Positions 20,848 through 29,977 of a stretch of 33,805 bases of DNA are shown one piece after another. The DNA is from an uncultured Saprospiraceae bacterium (GTDB taxonomy: Bacteria > Bacteroidota > Bacteroidia > Chitinophagales > Saprospiraceae). Numbering within the stretch: position 1 is the stretch's first letter; the number at the start of each line of letters is the position of its first letter. The translations under genes and the position numbers were made by a program. A model generated the notes under the pieces. The model made no database searches. It was not told the origin of the DNA and was given only the letters and a program-made list of their open reading frames with translations. The stretch spans positions 1 to 33,805 of the forward strand of contig CALGNN010000036.1 in the NCBI GenBank assembly GCA_937961455.1. The letters are read 5' to 3'.

Positions 20848-20867
20848 CTTGTTTTTTCCCTTATTAA

Positions 20868-21575
20868 TTAATTTCTTTTCATGTTTCTACGTCCTCTTCC
20901 TCCGCCTTTCTCTTTGTTAGAAACACCAACATTTGGACTTAAGTCTCTCTTACCTAGGACTTCTCCTTTACACAACCACACTTTAACTCCAATCTTCCCG
21001 TATACGGTTTGTGCTTCTTTTAAAGAATAATCTATATCTGCTCTAAAAGTATGAAGTGGTGTTCTACCATCTTTATATTCTTCAGAACGTGCCATCTCTG
21101 CTCCATTCAATCTACCAGAAATTCTCACCTTGATTCCCTCTGCTCCTGCTCTCATGCTGGACTGAATAGACATTTTGATCGCTCTTCTGTAATTGATTCT
21201 TGCTTCAATTTGCTTTGCAATAGATTCAGCTACAATGGCTGCATCTAATTCAGGCTTTCTGATTTCAACAATGTTGATTTGCACATCAGTACCCGTCAAT
21301 TTTTTCAACTCCTCTTTAATTCTATCAACTTCAGAACCACCTTTACCAATAATAATACCTGGACGTGAGGTATGACAAGTCACTGTAATTCTTTTGAGCG
21401 TACGCTCAATTACCATCCTTGCAATTCCGCCTTTTTGGATACGGGCTCTTAGGTAGGTACGAATCTTTTCGTCTTGTACGACTTTTCTAGCAAAATCTTT
21501 GCCACCGAACCAGTTGGATTCCCAACCTTTAATGATTCCAAGTCTATTGCCTATAGGATGTGTTTTTTGTCCCAT
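20868..21575 (-). CDS. rpsC: 30S ribosomal protein S3 (uS3)
   Basis: S3 forms part of the mRNA entry channel. The 235-residue protein begins [20 protein letters not shown] and has the KH domain loop [20 protein letters not shown], then the C-terminal domain with [15 protein letters not shown] and [15 protein letters not shown]. It ends in a basic Gly/Arg-rich tail. It lies 23 bases after rplV. Confidence 0.98.
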   Translation of the reverse strand: MGQKTHPIGNRLGIIKGWESNWFGGKDFARKVVQDEKIRTYLRARIQKGGIARMVIERTLKRITVTCHTSRPGIIIGKGGSEVDRIKEELKKLTGTDVQINIVEIRKPELDAAIVAESIAKQIEARINYRRAIKMSIQSSMRAGAEGIKVRISGRLNGAEMARSEEYKDGRTPLHTFRADIDYSLKEAQTVYGKIGVKVWLCKGEVLGKRDLSPNVGVSNKEKGGGRGRRNMKRN

Positions 21576-21598
21576 ATTCTTTTATTAGGTTTTATTAT

Positions 21599-21997
21599 TT
21601 ATTCTTCTTCAAATGCGCCTGTTGCTGCTGTATTAGCACCTTCAGGTAAGGGTTTTTTATTATCTATAACTAGTGTTACATGATTAGATCTTTTTCTGAT
21701 CCTGTGAGCTCTTCCATGAGGAGCTGGTCTGAATCTTTTTAGTTGAAATCCACCATCAACAAAAGCTTCTTTGATGTACAAGTCAAAATCTTCTGCATTC
21801 TCTATGTAACCAGTTTTATTTTCCCAGTTTGCGATTGCTGATAATAATAACTTTTCCACCCATGCTGAGGCTTCCTTTTTGTTAAATTTCAAAAGATTCA
21901 GTGCATCATCAACACCTTTCCCTCTTATCTGATCCACAGTCAATCTCATTTTACGAGCTGACATTGGACAATTTTTTAATCTGGCTTTTGCTTCCAT
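21599..21997 (-). CDS. rplV: 50S ribosomal protein L22 (uL22) with acidic tail
   Basis: L22 extends a loop into the peptide exit tunnel. The 132-residue protein shows [19 protein letters not shown] and the tunnel-loop and C-terminal region [20 protein letters not shown], then HVTLVID. The final 20 or so residues ([19 protein letters not shown]) are an Ala/Glu-rich extension beyond the usual end of about 110 residues. It lies 25 bases after rpsS. Confidence 0.97.
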   Translation of the reverse strand: MEAKARLKNCPMSARKMRLTVDQIRGKGVDDALNLLKFNKKEASAWVEKLLLSAIANWENKTGYIENAEDFDLYIKEAFVDGGFQLKRFRPAPHGRAHRIRKRSNHVTLVIDNKKPLPEGANTAATGAFEEE

Positions 21998-22022
21998 AAC
22001 TTATAGCTTTATCGCTTTAAAA

Positions 22023-22286
22023 TTATCTATTTCCTGAGTGACCTTTAAATTGGCGCGTGGGACTAAATTCCCCCAATTTATGGCCTACCATATTTTCTGT
22101 TACAAATACAGGCACAAAGGTTTTTCCATTGTGTACTGCTATCGTCTCACCTACCATATCTGGAATGATCATTGACGATCGTGACCAAGTTTTAATCACA
22201 GATTTTTTTGATGAATCTTTAGCCTTTTCCAACTTTCTCAAAAGCTTGTGATAAACGTAAGGGCCTTTTTTAATAGATCTTGCCAT
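22023..22286 (-). CDS. rpsS: 30S ribosomal protein S19 (uS19)
   Basis: S19 pairs with S13 in the 30S head. The 87-residue protein begins [20 protein letters not shown] and has the signature [20 protein letters not shown], then [20 protein letters not shown]. It lies 6 bases after rplB. Confidence 0.98.
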   Translation of the reverse strand: MARSIKKGPYVYHKLLRKLEKAKDSSKKSVIKTWSRSSMIIPDMVGETIAVHNGKTFVPVFVTENMVGHKLGEFSPTRQFKGHSGNR

Positions 22287-22292
22287 AGCGTA

Positions 22293-23129
22293 CTATTTCT
22301 TATTTTTTTTCTTCCTTTTTGTGATAATAAGCTGTGTGCTGTGCTTCTTATTGTTTCGCGTCTTTTGACCTTTAGCCATAACACCGGTTCTTGAACGTGG
22401 ATGCCCCCCAGAAGCTCTTCCTTCACCACCACCCATCGGGTGATCCACTGGATTCATCGCAACCCCTCTTACTCTTGGTCTTTTTCCTAACCATCTGCTT
22501 CTACCAGCTTTTCCACTTACTTGCAATCCATGGTCTCCGTTGGAGGTAATTCCTATGGTTGCTTTACAAGTCAAAAGTATCTTTCTAACCTCACCTGATG
22601 GCATCTTAACGATGGCATACTTTCCTTCTCTTCCCATAAGTACTCCATAATTTCCAGCACTTCTCGCCAAGACTGCTCCTCTACCAGGTGTCATCTCAAT
22701 CGCATGTATGTTAGATCCTAATGGAATATCAGATAGATATAATTGATTGCCAACATCTGGTGTTGCATTTTTTCCAGACATTACTTTATCTCCTACTTTG
22801 ATACCGTTTGGTGCAATGATGTATGCTTTTTGACCATCATCATATTCAACGAGTGAAATGAAAGCAGATCTATTTGGATCATACTCAATCGTCAATACAG
22901 TTGCAGCTACATCTTCTTTATTTCTTTTGAAATCAATAACACGGTATCTTCTTTTGTGACCACCACCTCTGTTACGGACAGTCATTTTACCGGAATTATT
23001 TCTTCCACCGCTTTTCGTAAGCTTTTCCAAAAGTGGCTTGTGAGGCTTATCAGTTGTAAGCGTGGAATAATCCATTCCTACTTTTCCTCTCAAACCCGGA
23101 GTAATTGGTTTAAACTTTTTAACTGGCAT
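22293..23129 (-). CDS. rplB: 50S ribosomal protein L2 (uL2)
   Basis: L2 is needed for subunit association and the peptidyl transferase centre. The 278-residue protein shows [20 protein letters not shown], the SH3-like and OB domains, and the highly conserved [20 protein letters not shown] near the C-terminus, where the conserved histidine HPMGGG lies. It follows rplW by 11 bases. Confidence 0.98.
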   Translation of the reverse strand: MPVKKFKPITPGLRGKVGMDYSTLTTDKPHKPLLEKLTKSGGRNNSGKMTVRNRGGGHKRRYRVIDFKRNKEDVAATVLTIEYDPNRSAFISLVEYDDGQKAYIIAPNGIKVGDKVMSGKNATPDVGNQLYLSDIPLGSNIHAIEMTPGRGAVLARSAGNYGVLMGREGKYAIVKMPSGEVRKILLTCKATIGITSNGDHGLQVSGKAGRSRWLGKRPRVRGVAMNPVDHPMGGGEGRASGGHPRSRTGVMAKGQKTRNNKKHSTQLIITKRKKKNKK

Positions 23130-23140
23130 CTTCCTAAGTT

Positions 23141-23437
23141 TTAAATATCAGTGAAGAAATCAATTTCTTCTCCTGGTGCTAGTGTAACAATCGCCTTCTT
23201 ATAAGAAGAAACTGAACCTTTAACCACTCCGGATTTGGTGTTTCTACTTTTCTGCTTAGATGGCATTACTATCGTATTCACTTTGGCAACAGATACTGAA
23301 TACAATTTATCAATTGCTTGTTTTATTTCAATTTTATTCGCTTTCCGATCCACAATGAAGCTGTACTTATTGTGATTCTCTGTTAGCATTTCAGCTTTCT
23401 CAGATATGATCGGTTTTATTAATACTCTTTTGGCCAT
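23141..23437 (-). CDS. rplW: 50S ribosomal protein L23 (uL23)
   Basis: L23 lies at the tunnel exit and docks trigger factor and SRP. The 98-residue protein shows [13 protein letters not shown], then [20 protein letters not shown] and [15 protein letters not shown]. It lies 6 bases after rplD and 11 before rplB. Confidence 0.98.
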   Translation of the reverse strand: MAKRVLIKPIISEKAEMLTENHNKYSFIVDRKANKIEIKQAIDKLYSVSVAKVNTIVMPSKQKSRNTKSGVVKGSVSSYKKAIVTLAPGEEIDFFTDI

Positions 23438-23443
23438 AATATC

Positions 23444-24076
23444 TTATTTAGATCCAAAGGTTTCTTCAATCGTTTTAACAGAACTCTCTGACAATACCAG
23501 TTTATTGGCATTCAGAATAGCATAAGTATGAAGGTCTTTAGCATTCATCACTTTAGACTTCTTCAAGTTTTTAGATGACAGATATAAGGTCTTATCATAA
23601 TCAGCTGTCACCAAAAGTGTCTTAGCATCAGACATATCAAGATTGCTGAGGACATTTCCTAATTGACTGCTCTTAGGAGCATCAAAAGTAAAGTCTTCAA
23701 TGACTACGATATCTCCATTAGCTATTTTGTCAGACAAAGCAGACTTTCTAGCTAAGCTCTTCACTTTCTTGTTCAATTTGATGTGGTACTTTCTTGGACG
23801 TGGTCCAAAAATTCTACCACCACCTCTAAACAATGGGTTTTTGATATCACCTGCTCTGGCTGTACCCGTTCCTTTCTGCTTCTTAATCTTTCTAGTTGAG
23901 CCTTTAATCTCTCCTCTTTCTTTAGCTTTATGGGTACCTGTTCTTTGATTATTTCTAAACTGCTTTACAGCCAACCATACGGCATGCTCATTTGGCTCAA
24001 CACCAAATATGTCATCAGGAAGTTCTACTGATCTTCCAGTGGATTTGCCTTCTATATTTAATACATCTAATTTCAT
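23444..24076 (-). CDS. rplD: 50S ribosomal protein L4 (uL4)
   Basis: L4 lines the exit tunnel, and in E. coli it also represses the S10 operon. I start it at the ATG at 24076 (MKLDVLNIEGKSTGR, 210 residues). A TTG two codons upstream at 24082 is less likely because MKL-type starts are usual for this family. The tunnel loop lies near RSTRKIKKQKGTGTARAGD-like residues in the middle, with the conserved GGRIFGPRPRKYHIKLNKKV. It starts 6 bases after the rplC stop. Confidence 0.97.
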   Translation of the reverse strand: MKLDVLNIEGKSTGRSVELPDDIFGVEPNEHAVWLAVKQFRNNQRTGTHKAKERGEIKGSTRKIKKQKGTGTARAGDIKNPLFRGGGRIFGPRPRKYHIKLNKKVKSLARKSALSDKIANGDIVVIEDFTFDAPKSSQLGNVLSNLDMSDAKTLLVTADYDKTLYLSSKNLKKSKVMNAKDLHTYAILNANKLVLSESSVKTIEETFGSK

Positions 24077-24082
24077 TTCCAA

Positions 24083-24763
24083 TTACTTTTCAATGATTAC
24101 GATGGCACCTTTATGACCAGGAACAGCTCCTTTAATCAATACAAGGTGTTTATCTTGTAAAATTTTTACTACTTGAAGGTTTTGCATCTTAATACGATTA
24201 CCTCCTGTTCTTCCACCCATTCGCATTCCTTTAAATACTTTTGCTGGGTAAGAAGCTGCACCAATAGATCCAGGAGCTCTCTGACGGTTGTGCTGACCGT
24301 GTGTCGCATCATTTACTCCTTTAAAGCCGTGTCTTTTGACAACACCTTGAAAACCTTTTCCTTTAGAAGTTCCAATAACGTTCACTACATCTCCTTCCTT
24401 AAAAACTTCAGATACAGAAATTAAATCTCCTAATTTCTTAGCTAGACCTTCTCCTTCAGCAGGTGCTTCCTCACCTTCAGCAGCTGGGCTTACCAAACTG
24501 GTTGGATCAAAATCTCTGAATTCAATGATCTTTTGTTTAGGACCTGTTCCAGCTTTTTCTAGATGGCCCATTAAACCCTGACTAAGATTTTTAGCTTTTC
24601 TTTCGCCATAGGCTAATTGAAAAGCATTATAACCATCGGATTCCTCAGTTTTCATTTGAGTAATCACGTTTGGCTTTGCTTCTATGACCGTGCATGAAAC
24701 GTTTTTTCCATTTTCTAAATGGATGCTGGTCATTCCTACTTTCTTTCCTATTATTCCGTTCAC
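24083..24763 (-). CDS. rplC: 50S ribosomal protein L3 (uL3) with acidic insertion
   Basis: L3 nucleates 50S assembly and reaches the peptidyl transferase centre. The 226-residue protein begins [20 protein letters not shown] and has the conserved [19 protein letters not shown] (131-149) and [20 protein letters not shown]. Between EFRDFD and ISVSEVF (about 87-115) it carries roughly 17 more residues than E. coli L3, rich in Ala, Glu and Gly. It is preceded by the longest gap of the cluster (102 bases). Confidence 0.97.
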   Translation of the reverse strand: MNGIIGKKVGMTSIHLENGKNVSCTVIEAKPNVITQMKTEESDGYNAFQLAYGERKAKNLSQGLMGHLEKAGTGPKQKIIEFRDFDPTSLVSPAAEGEEAPAEGEGLAKKLGDLISVSEVFKEGDVVNVIGTSKGKGFQGVVKRHGFKGVNDATHGQHNRQRAPGSIGAASYPAKVFKGMRMGGRTGGNRIKMQNLQVVKILQDKHLVLIKGAVPGHKGAIVIIEK

Positions 24764-24813
24764 TCTTTATATGTTTAAGTGTTCGTAATTTATTTTAAAG
24801 CGTCTAATTTATG

Positions 24814-24884
24814 TTCGACTCCATCTTGAGGTCGAAAAAAATTAAAAGATAATCTTGATTATTTATCAGGTTAGTTTAACCTGA
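24814..24884 (-). other. Hairpin-rich rpsJ-rplC junction (possible RNA regulatory element)
   Basis: Three potential hairpins follow one another in the transcript direction. The first is a perfect 8-bp stem with a three-base loop, TCAGGTTA/TAACCTGA (24884-24866), covering the last rpsJ codons and its TGA stop. The second is ATAAT/ATTAT with a CAAG loop (24862-24849), followed on the reverse strand by CTTTTAATTTTTTT. The third is TTCGAC/GTCGAA (24836-24814), with an optional inner CTC/GAG pairing. The second plus its T-tract resembles a weak terminator or attenuator. No other junction in the cluster is this structured. Confidence 0.4.
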
Positions 24885-25174
24885 ATGTCCACACCAGAAG
24901 GGAGCTCTAACTTGGAGAGCGCGTCTACCGTTTTTTGTGTTGGTGTGTAAATCTCGATAAGTCTTTTATGTGTTCTTAACTGAAACTGCTCACGAGATTT
25001 CTTATTTACGTGCGGTGATCGCAAAACGGTAAATACTTCTTTCTCAGTGGGCAGCGGAATCGGGCCGGTAATAACCGCGCCACTATTACGCACAGTCTTC
25101 ACAATCTTCTCAGTTGACTTGTCAACCAAGTTGTGATCGTAAGAGCGTAATTTGATTCTTATTTTCTGATTCAT
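24866..25174 (-). CDS. rpsJ: 30S ribosomal protein S10 (uS10)
   Basis: S10 is part of the 30S head and also the NusE partner in antitermination. The 102-residue protein shows [40 protein letters not shown] and [20 protein letters not shown]. It follows fusA by only 24 bases; the tuf gene that often lies between them in other phyla is absent. Its stop codon lies inside a strong hairpin. Confidence 0.98.
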   Translation of the reverse strand: MNQKIRIKLRSYDHNLVDKSTEKIVKTVRNSGAVITGPIPLPTEKEVFTVLRSPHVNKKSREQFQLRTHKRLIEIYTPTQKTVDALSKLELPSGVDIQVKLT

Positions 25175-25198
25175 TACCCAGTTTATTGTTATATAATA

Positions 25199-27337
25199 TT
25201 ATACTTTAACTTCTCCTTTAGCTTTTTCAATCACTTCTTTAGCAATCGCATTTGGCGCAGCTGCGTAGTGTGAAAATTCCATTGTTGAACTTGCTCTACC
25301 TGATGTGATGGTTCTTAAATCCGTCACATAACCAAACATCTCAGACAAAGGCACAGTTGCCTGAATGGCAATGGCTCCACCTGTTCTTGTTTCTTGTCCA
25401 GTAGGCAATCCTCTTCTTCTATTTAAATCTCCAATTACATTTCCTGTAAACTCATCTGGTGTTACTACCTCCAATTTCATAATTGGCTCAAGTAAAACAG
25501 GCTTACATGAAGGAGCTGCTGCTCTAAAACCTTCTTTAGCAGCCAATTCAAATGCAATAGGTTTAGAATCTACTGCGTGAGTGGCTCCATCATAAAGACG
25601 AACTTTCATGCTATCCATTCCATAACCTGCAAGAATTCCATTGCCCATCATGGCTTTAAACCCTTTGATTACACTTGGGAAATATTCTTTAGGAACAGAT
25701 CCTCCTCTAATTTCATTCACAAATTGTAAGGTATCTTTTCCTGATTTAAAATCTTCTGATTCTAAAAACTCTTCATCTGCAGGACCTAATTCAAATTGAA
25801 TTTGTGCAAATAATCCAGATCCACCTGATTGTTTCTTAAGACGTTCAGTATGATCTTTAGACATGGTAAGTGCTTCTTTGTAGGTAACCTGTGGCTGCCC
25901 TTGATTACACTCAACTTTAAATTCTCTTTTGAGTCTATCCACGATGATCTCAAGGTGTAACTCTCCCATACCACTAATGATGGTTTGGTTTGTATCCTCA
26001 TCAAATCTCACCTTAAACGTAGGATCTTCCTCTGCCAATTTAGCTAGAGCCATTCCTAATTTATCAACATCTTTTTGCGTCTTAGGCTCAACTGCAACTC
26101 CAATTACTGGATCAGGGAAAGACATACTTTCCAAGATGATTGGCTTATCTAAGGAAGATAATGTATCCCCAGTTCTTAGATCTTTAAAACCTACACCTGC
26201 TGCGATATCACCTGCCTCAACACTTTCCATTGGAATTTGCTTGTCGGCATGCATTTGATATATACGTGATATACGCTCTTTCTTCCCTGTTCTATTATTT
26301 AATATATATGAACCTGCATCAAGCGTACCTGAATACACTCTGAAATAGGCTAGTCTACCAACATAAGGATCGGTAGCAATTTTAAAAGCTAAGGCTGAGA
26401 AAGGCTCGTCAGCATCAGGCTTTCTAATTTCAGTTTGCTCAGTATCAGGATTTGTTCCTTCAATACCTTCTATATCAAGTGGTGATGGCAAAAATGCACA
26501 AACAGCATCAAGCATTGCCTGCACACCTTTATTTTTAAAAGCGGTACCACACATCATAGGTACTAAGCTCATATCACATACTGCTGCTCTAATCGCTTTT
26601 CTCATCTCATCCGCTGTGATAGAATTAGGATCTTCAAAGTATTTCTCCATTAAGGACTCGTCATACTCTGCCAAAGATTCTAATAGTTTTTCTTTCCACT
26701 CATCAACATCTCCTTGCAATTCTGCAGGTATATCGATGGTTTCGTAGGTCATACCCATGTCGTGCTCATTCCAAATGATAGCTTCATTTGTAATAAGATC
26801 TATAACACCTCTGAAATCCTCTTCAGCTCCAATTGGAACTTGGATAGGAATGGCATTTGCACCTAGTTTTTCTCTAACGTCATTTACAACATTAAAGAAA
26901 TCTGCACCTGAACGATCCATTTTATTAACGAATCCAATTCTAGGTACTTTATATCTATCTGCTTGCCTCCAAACAGTTTCTGATTGTGGTTCAACTCCTG
27001 AAACAGCACAGAATAAGGCTACAGTTCCATCAAGAATTCTTAATGATCTTTCTACCTCAACAGTAAAATCAACGTGACCCGGAGTATCAATGATATTAAC
27101 TACGTAAGACTCATCTTTCCAATTCCACTCAGTCTTAGTTGCAGCAGAAGTAATGGTAATACCTCTTTCTTGCTCTTGCTCCATGTGATCCATTGTAGCA
27201 GCACCATCGTGTACTTCTCCAATTTTGTGAGTCTTTCCTGTGTAGTATAATACACGCTCGGTAGTGGTTGTTTTTCCAGCATCAATGTGAGCTGCAATTC
27301 CAATATTTCGCGTTTTACTTAAATCCTTTTTTGCCAT
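25199..27337 (-). CDS. fusA: Elongation factor G
   Basis: EF-G is the GTPase that drives translocation and, with RRF, ribosome recycling. The 712-residue protein has the GTP-binding motifs AHIDAGKT (16-23), RGITIT (58-63), DTPGH (84-88) and NKMD (138-141), then the EF-G domains II-V with [20 protein letters not shown] and [14 protein letters not shown] near the C-terminus. The length is normal. It lies between rpsG (27 bases) and rpsJ (24 bases). Confidence 0.98.
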   Translation of the reverse strand: MAKKDLSKTRNIGIAAHIDAGKTTTTERVLYYTGKTHKIGEVHDGAATMDHMEQEQERGITITSAATKTEWNWKDESYVVNIIDTPGHVDFTVEVERSLRILDGTVALFCAVSGVEPQSETVWRQADRYKVPRIGFVNKMDRSGADFFNVVNDVREKLGANAIPIQVPIGAEEDFRGVIDLITNEAIIWNEHDMGMTYETIDIPAELQGDVDEWKEKLLESLAEYDESLMEKYFEDPNSITADEMRKAIRAAVCDMSLVPMMCGTAFKNKGVQAMLDAVCAFLPSPLDIEGIEGTNPDTEQTEIRKPDADEPFSALAFKIATDPYVGRLAYFRVYSGTLDAGSYILNNRTGKKERISRIYQMHADKQIPMESVEAGDIAAGVGFKDLRTGDTLSSLDKPIILESMSFPDPVIGVAVEPKTQKDVDKLGMALAKLAEEDPTFKVRFDEDTNQTIISGMGELHLEIIVDRLKREFKVECNQGQPQVTYKEALTMSKDHTERLKKQSGGSGLFAQIQFELGPADEEFLESEDFKSGKDTLQFVNEIRGGSVPKEYFPSVIKGFKAMMGNGILAGYGMDSMKVRLYDGATHAVDSKPIAFELAAKEGFRAAAPSCKPVLLEPIMKLEVVTPDEFTGNVIGDLNRRRGLPTGQETRTGGAIAIQATVPLSEMFGYVTDLRTITSGRASSTMEFSHYAAAPNAIAKEVIEKAKGEVKV

Positions 27338-27364
27338 TTCTACTAACTACTATAATATTATTAC

Positions 27365-27832
27365 TTAAACTCTAAAGTGTGCGAATGCCCTGTTTGATTC
27401 AGCCATTCTATGAGTATCTTCTTTTCTTTTCACTGCCGCACCTTCACCTTTTGAAGCTGCTATTACTTCATTTGCCAATTTATCAGCAAATCCTTTTCCA
27501 GATCTTTCTCTGGCAAATCTGATCAACCATTTCATTCCAATAGAAGTTTTTCTTTTCCCAGGAATCTGTGTTGGTATCTGAAAAGTAGCACCACCAATTC
27601 TTCTTGATCTTACTTCTACTTGAGGAGTTGCATTAGATAAAGCCTTTTTCCATAACTCATGTTCATCCTCTCCCGTTTTTTCTTTTACAATATCCATTGC
27701 ATCATAAAAAAGTTTGAATGCTGTCCCTTTACCACCTGCTAACATAATATTATTAACAAATTGAGTAACTAAAGTATCCTGATATCTAGGATCAGGTGCA
27801 ACAAATCTAATTTTAGGCTTTCTTTTCCGCAT
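27365..27832 (-). CDS. rpsG: 30S ribosomal protein S7 (uS7)
   Basis: S7 nucleates assembly of the 30S head and contacts E-site tRNA. The 155-residue protein begins MRKRKPKIRFVAPDPRYQDT and shows LVTQFVNNIMLAGGKGTAF, then RSRRIGGATFQIPTQIPGKR and a C-terminal RKEDTHRMAESNRAFAHFRV. It lies 9 bases after rpsL. In E. coli S7 represses the str operon at the rpsL-rpsG gap; this 9-base gap leaves no room for that site. Confidence 0.98.
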   Translation of the reverse strand: MRKRKPKIRFVAPDPRYQDTLVTQFVNNIMLAGGKGTAFKLFYDAMDIVKEKTGEDEHELWKKALSNATPQVEVRSRRIGGATFQIPTQIPGKRKTSIGMKWLIRFARERSGKGFADKLANEVIAASKGEGAAVKRKEDTHRMAESNRAFAHFRV

Positions 27833-27841
27833 CTTAACTAA

Positions 27842-28216
27842 TTATGATTTTGGTCTTTTTGTACCGTATTTTGATCTACTTTGTAATCTATCTGTAACAC
27901 CCGCTGTATCTAAAGCACCTCTTACGATGGTATATCTTACACCCGGTAAGTCTTTCACCCTTCCTCCTCTTATCAATACAATAGAGTGTTCTTGCAAATT
28001 GTGACCTTCTCCTGGAATGTAGGCAATCACCTCTATCCCATTAGTCAACCTCACCTTAGCTACCTTTCTCAAAGCTGAATTAGGTTTCTTAGGTGTTGTG
28101 GTATAAACTCTGGTACAAACGCCTCGCTTTTGTGGACTTCCTTCAAGCGCACGTGATTTGCTTTTTTGGATGATCCTTTTCCGTCCTTTATTTACCAACT
28201 GATTTATAGTAGGCAT
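27842..28216 (-). CDS. rpsL: 30S ribosomal protein S12 (uS12)
   Basis: S12 sits at the decoding centre. The 124-residue protein shows [20 protein letters not shown], the conserved loop [20 protein letters not shown] (41-60) and [18 protein letters not shown]. The lysines of the TPKKPN and GRVKDLPG loops, where streptomycin-resistance substitutions arise in other bacteria, are unchanged. It is the first gene of the ribosomal cluster, with a near-consensus promoter about 93 bases upstream. Confidence 0.98.
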   Translation of the reverse strand: MPTINQLVNKGRKRIIQKSKSRALEGSPQKRGVCTRVYTTTPKKPNSALRKVAKVRLTNGIEVIAYIPGEGHNLQEHSIVLIRGGRVKDLPGVRYTIVRGALDTAGVTDRLQSRSKYGTKRPKS

Positions 28217-28265
28217 ATCTACTTTTTATATTTTAAATTTGCAATTGTACATCTAAATAAAATTT

Positions 28266-28303
28266 CTTTTCTAGAAGGAGCTATTGATACCTTCGTCGAA
28301 AAG
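28266..28303 (-). promoter_or_regulatory. Hairpin at the predicted 5' end of the rpsL transcript
   Basis: On the reverse strand CTTTTC (28303-28298) pairs with GAAAAG (28271-28266), and inside it GAAGG (28294-28290) pairs with CCTTC (28278-28274). The helices are separated by a 3x2 internal loop and closed by an 11-base loop. It begins within a few bases of the transcription start expected from the promoter. It could stabilise the mRNA or be bound by a regulator such as a ribosomal protein; neither is shown. Confidence 0.45.
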
Positions 28304-28308
28304 AGCTG

Positions 28309-28339
28309 CAAAGATAGAATTAATTATCATCTTACCAAA
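28309..28339 (-). promoter_or_regulatory. Bacteroidota housekeeping promoter of the str-S10-spc-alpha cluster
   Basis: The reverse strand reads TTTG (28339-28336), 19 bases, then TATCTTTG (28316-28309). Both boxes and the spacing match the Bacteroidota primary sigma consensus TTTG-N19-TAnnTTTG exactly. Transcription should start a few bases downstream, near 28303-28305, giving a leader of nearly 90 bases before rpsL. Confidence 0.85.
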
Positions 28340-28487
28340 GCCATTTTTTCATTAAATCATTAAAAGTTTCAAAAGATTTTCACATGAAAAAAAAAGCTTT
28401 TTATGGAATTATATTTTGTATTAAGTGGTTATGACAGTTAATCTCCAATTACAATTGAAATTTTAGCAAACAGAAAACCGCTTATTA

Positions 28488-28937
28488 GTGAAACTCCACA
28501 TTCGTAAAGCTAAAAAGAGAGATTTACCGTCTATTTATCAATTGGTTGCAGAACTAGCAAAATATGAAAAGGCTGAAGATCAGCTTACGGCAACTCTTGA
28601 CGATTATATAATGGACTTTGAAAAAGGCTCATTTGAATGTATCGTAGCAGAAAAAGTTGATTCCATAATTGGAATGGCGCTTTATTATGGCACCTATTCG
28701 ACCTGGAAAGGAAGAATGCTTTATCTCGAAGATTTTGTCGTTGAAGAAAAATATCGAGGTTCAGGTGTTGGCAAAATGATATTCAGCAAACTTCTTGAAG
28801 AAGCCCGTAGAAAAGAATACCGTCTAATTAAGTGGCAGGTCTTGGACTGGAATCAGCCTGCAATTAATTTCTATGAAAAGTATGAAGTCCACACAGACAA
28901 AGAATGGTGGAATATGAAAATTTTCTTGAACACATAG
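28488..28937 (+). CDS. GNAT-family N-acetyltransferase, SAT1/thialysine-acetyltransferase-like
   Basis: The 149-residue protein starts at a GTG (28488) that gives the usual GNAT opening KLHIRKAKKRDL. It has YLEDFVV (79-85), the acetyl-CoA pyrophosphate loop KYRGSGVGK (88-96), and the C-terminal WNQPAINFYEK (121-131). The combination 'YLEDF.V...YRG.G.G' with 'W N.PaI.FY' is that of spermidine/spermine and thialysine N-acetyltransferases, so an amine side chain is the likely acceptor; the exact substrate is open. It is divergent from rpsL and convergent with the polyprenyl synthase gene. Confidence 0.85.
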   Translation: MKLHIRKAKKRDLPSIYQLVAELAKYEKAEDQLTATLDDYIMDFEKGSFECIVAEKVDSIIGMALYYGTYSTWKGRMLYLEDFVVEEKYRGSGVGKMIFSKLLEEARRKEYRLIKWQVLDWNQPAINFYEKYEVHTDKEWWNMKIFLNT

Positions 28938-28940
28938 ATA

Positions 28941-28979
28941 AGCTGGTATTCCTTTAATAGCTTCTTTTTAATACTAGCT
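28941..28979. repeat. Imperfect inverted repeat at a convergent junction
   Basis: AGCTGGTATT (28941-28950) and AATACTAGCT (28970-28979) can pair over 10 bp with one G-T wobble around a 19-base loop, between the GNAT stop and the 3' end of the polyprenyl synthase gene. No T-tract follows on either strand, so it is not a standard terminator, though it may mark the convergent transcript ends. Confidence 0.3.
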
Positions 28980-29937
28980 CATGAAACTGTTGAAGTTCTA
29001 ATTTTGATTTTTCGTTTAAATTTAATTCTTTGATACAATTCATGGCTTTTTGAGCAAATTCCTTTCCAAGGGTTTTAGCCGAGGATAATGCTTCTGTTTC
29101 AATAAATATAGATTTCACTTCTTCAACATGCTGCGCAATTCCCTTACCAGTTACATTATCAAGTTCTTTCGCATAATAATCCAAAAGCTTTTTCTTTTCC
29201 TTTTTTAATGCAAGGAGATACAAGATGGTTTTCTTCTTTTGGATAATATCTCCTCCTACTTTTTTCCCAAATGTTTCAGGATCGCCAAAGCTGTCTAAGA
29301 TATCATCATCTATCTGAAAAGCAATCCCAAGATTCACGCCGTAGTCAAAAAGTAATTGTGCGTCTTTTTCAGGCGCCCCATTGATTATTGCACCCATTTT
29401 AAAAGCTGCGCCTAAGAGGACAGCTGTCTTATTCTTGATCATAGTGATGTAGTCCAAAATTGGAACTTCACTTTGCGTCTCAAAATTCATATCCATTTGC
29501 TGACCTTCACAAACAAGCTTTGCGATATCAGCCATGATTTTTTGCAAGTTAAATGAGACTGATTGATTTGATATTTTTTGAAGTATTCTGAAAACTTCAA
29601 CCAGCATTACATCTCCTGCCAAGATGGCTGTTGGTATTCCATATTTAATATGAGTTGCTTCTTTCGCTCTTCTTTTATCCGCCTCATCCATGATATCATC
29701 ATGAACGAGAGAAAAATTGTGAAACATTTCAATTGAGTGGGCTACAATAAGTGCATCATCCATATTAGAATCATACAAATGAGAACCAAGCAAAGCTGCT
29801 ATTGGCCTAAATCGTTTTCCTCCAATTCCAAGTATATAATTAGCTGGATCATACAAGTTTTGTGGATCACCTACTAAAGCGTGATTTTCAAGATATTCAC
29901 AGAATTGTTTATAAAATTTTCCTACAAGCTCCATCAT
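28954..29937 (-). CDS. Polyprenyl (probably geranylgeranyl/farnesyl) diphosphate synthase
   Basis: This trans-prenyltransferase condenses isopentenyl diphosphate onto allylic diphosphates. The 327-residue protein has GKRFRP (40-45), the first aspartate-rich motif DDIMD (80-84) followed by RR, the GDV segment near 108-110, and the second motif DDDILD (210-215). A phenylalanine (F75) lies five residues before the first motif; in archaeal-type synthases a bulky residue there limits the product to about C20, so a short chain is more likely than a quinone side chain. That is inference. The start could be either of two adjacent ATGs (29937 or 29934). It is divergent from the amidohydrolase across 40 bases. 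Confidence 0.88.
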   Translation of the reverse strand: MMELVGKFYKQFCEYLENHALVGDPQNLYDPANYILGIGGKRFRPIAALLGSHLYDSNMDDALIVAHSIEMFHNFSLVHDDIMDEADKRRAKEATHIKYGIPTAILAGDVMLVEVFRILQKISNQSVSFNLQKIMADIAKLVCEGQQMDMNFETQSEVPILDYITMIKNKTAVLLGAAFKMGAIINGAPEKDAQLLFDYGVNLGIAFQIDDDILDSFGDPETFGKKVGGDIIQKKKTILYLLALKKEKKKLLDYYAKELDNVTGKGIAQHVEEVKSIFIETEALSSAKTLGKEFAQKAMNCIKELNLNEKSKLELQQFHELVLKRSY

Positions 29938-29977
29938 TTGCTAAATTACTATATAATCCAATAGTCAAACTTAAAAA

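Noticed and set aside
28381-28400. AAAAAGCTTTTT palindrome as a terminator between rpsL and the GNAT gene
   Set aside because: Perfect palindrome without a loop, made almost wholly of A and T, and no gene ends nearby.
29938-29977. Divergent promoters between the polyprenyl synthase and amidohydrolase genes
   Set aside because: TTTG and TAATTTAG on the reverse strand are 17 bases apart with a mismatch and would place the start at the ATG itself; nothing better is seen on the forward strand.
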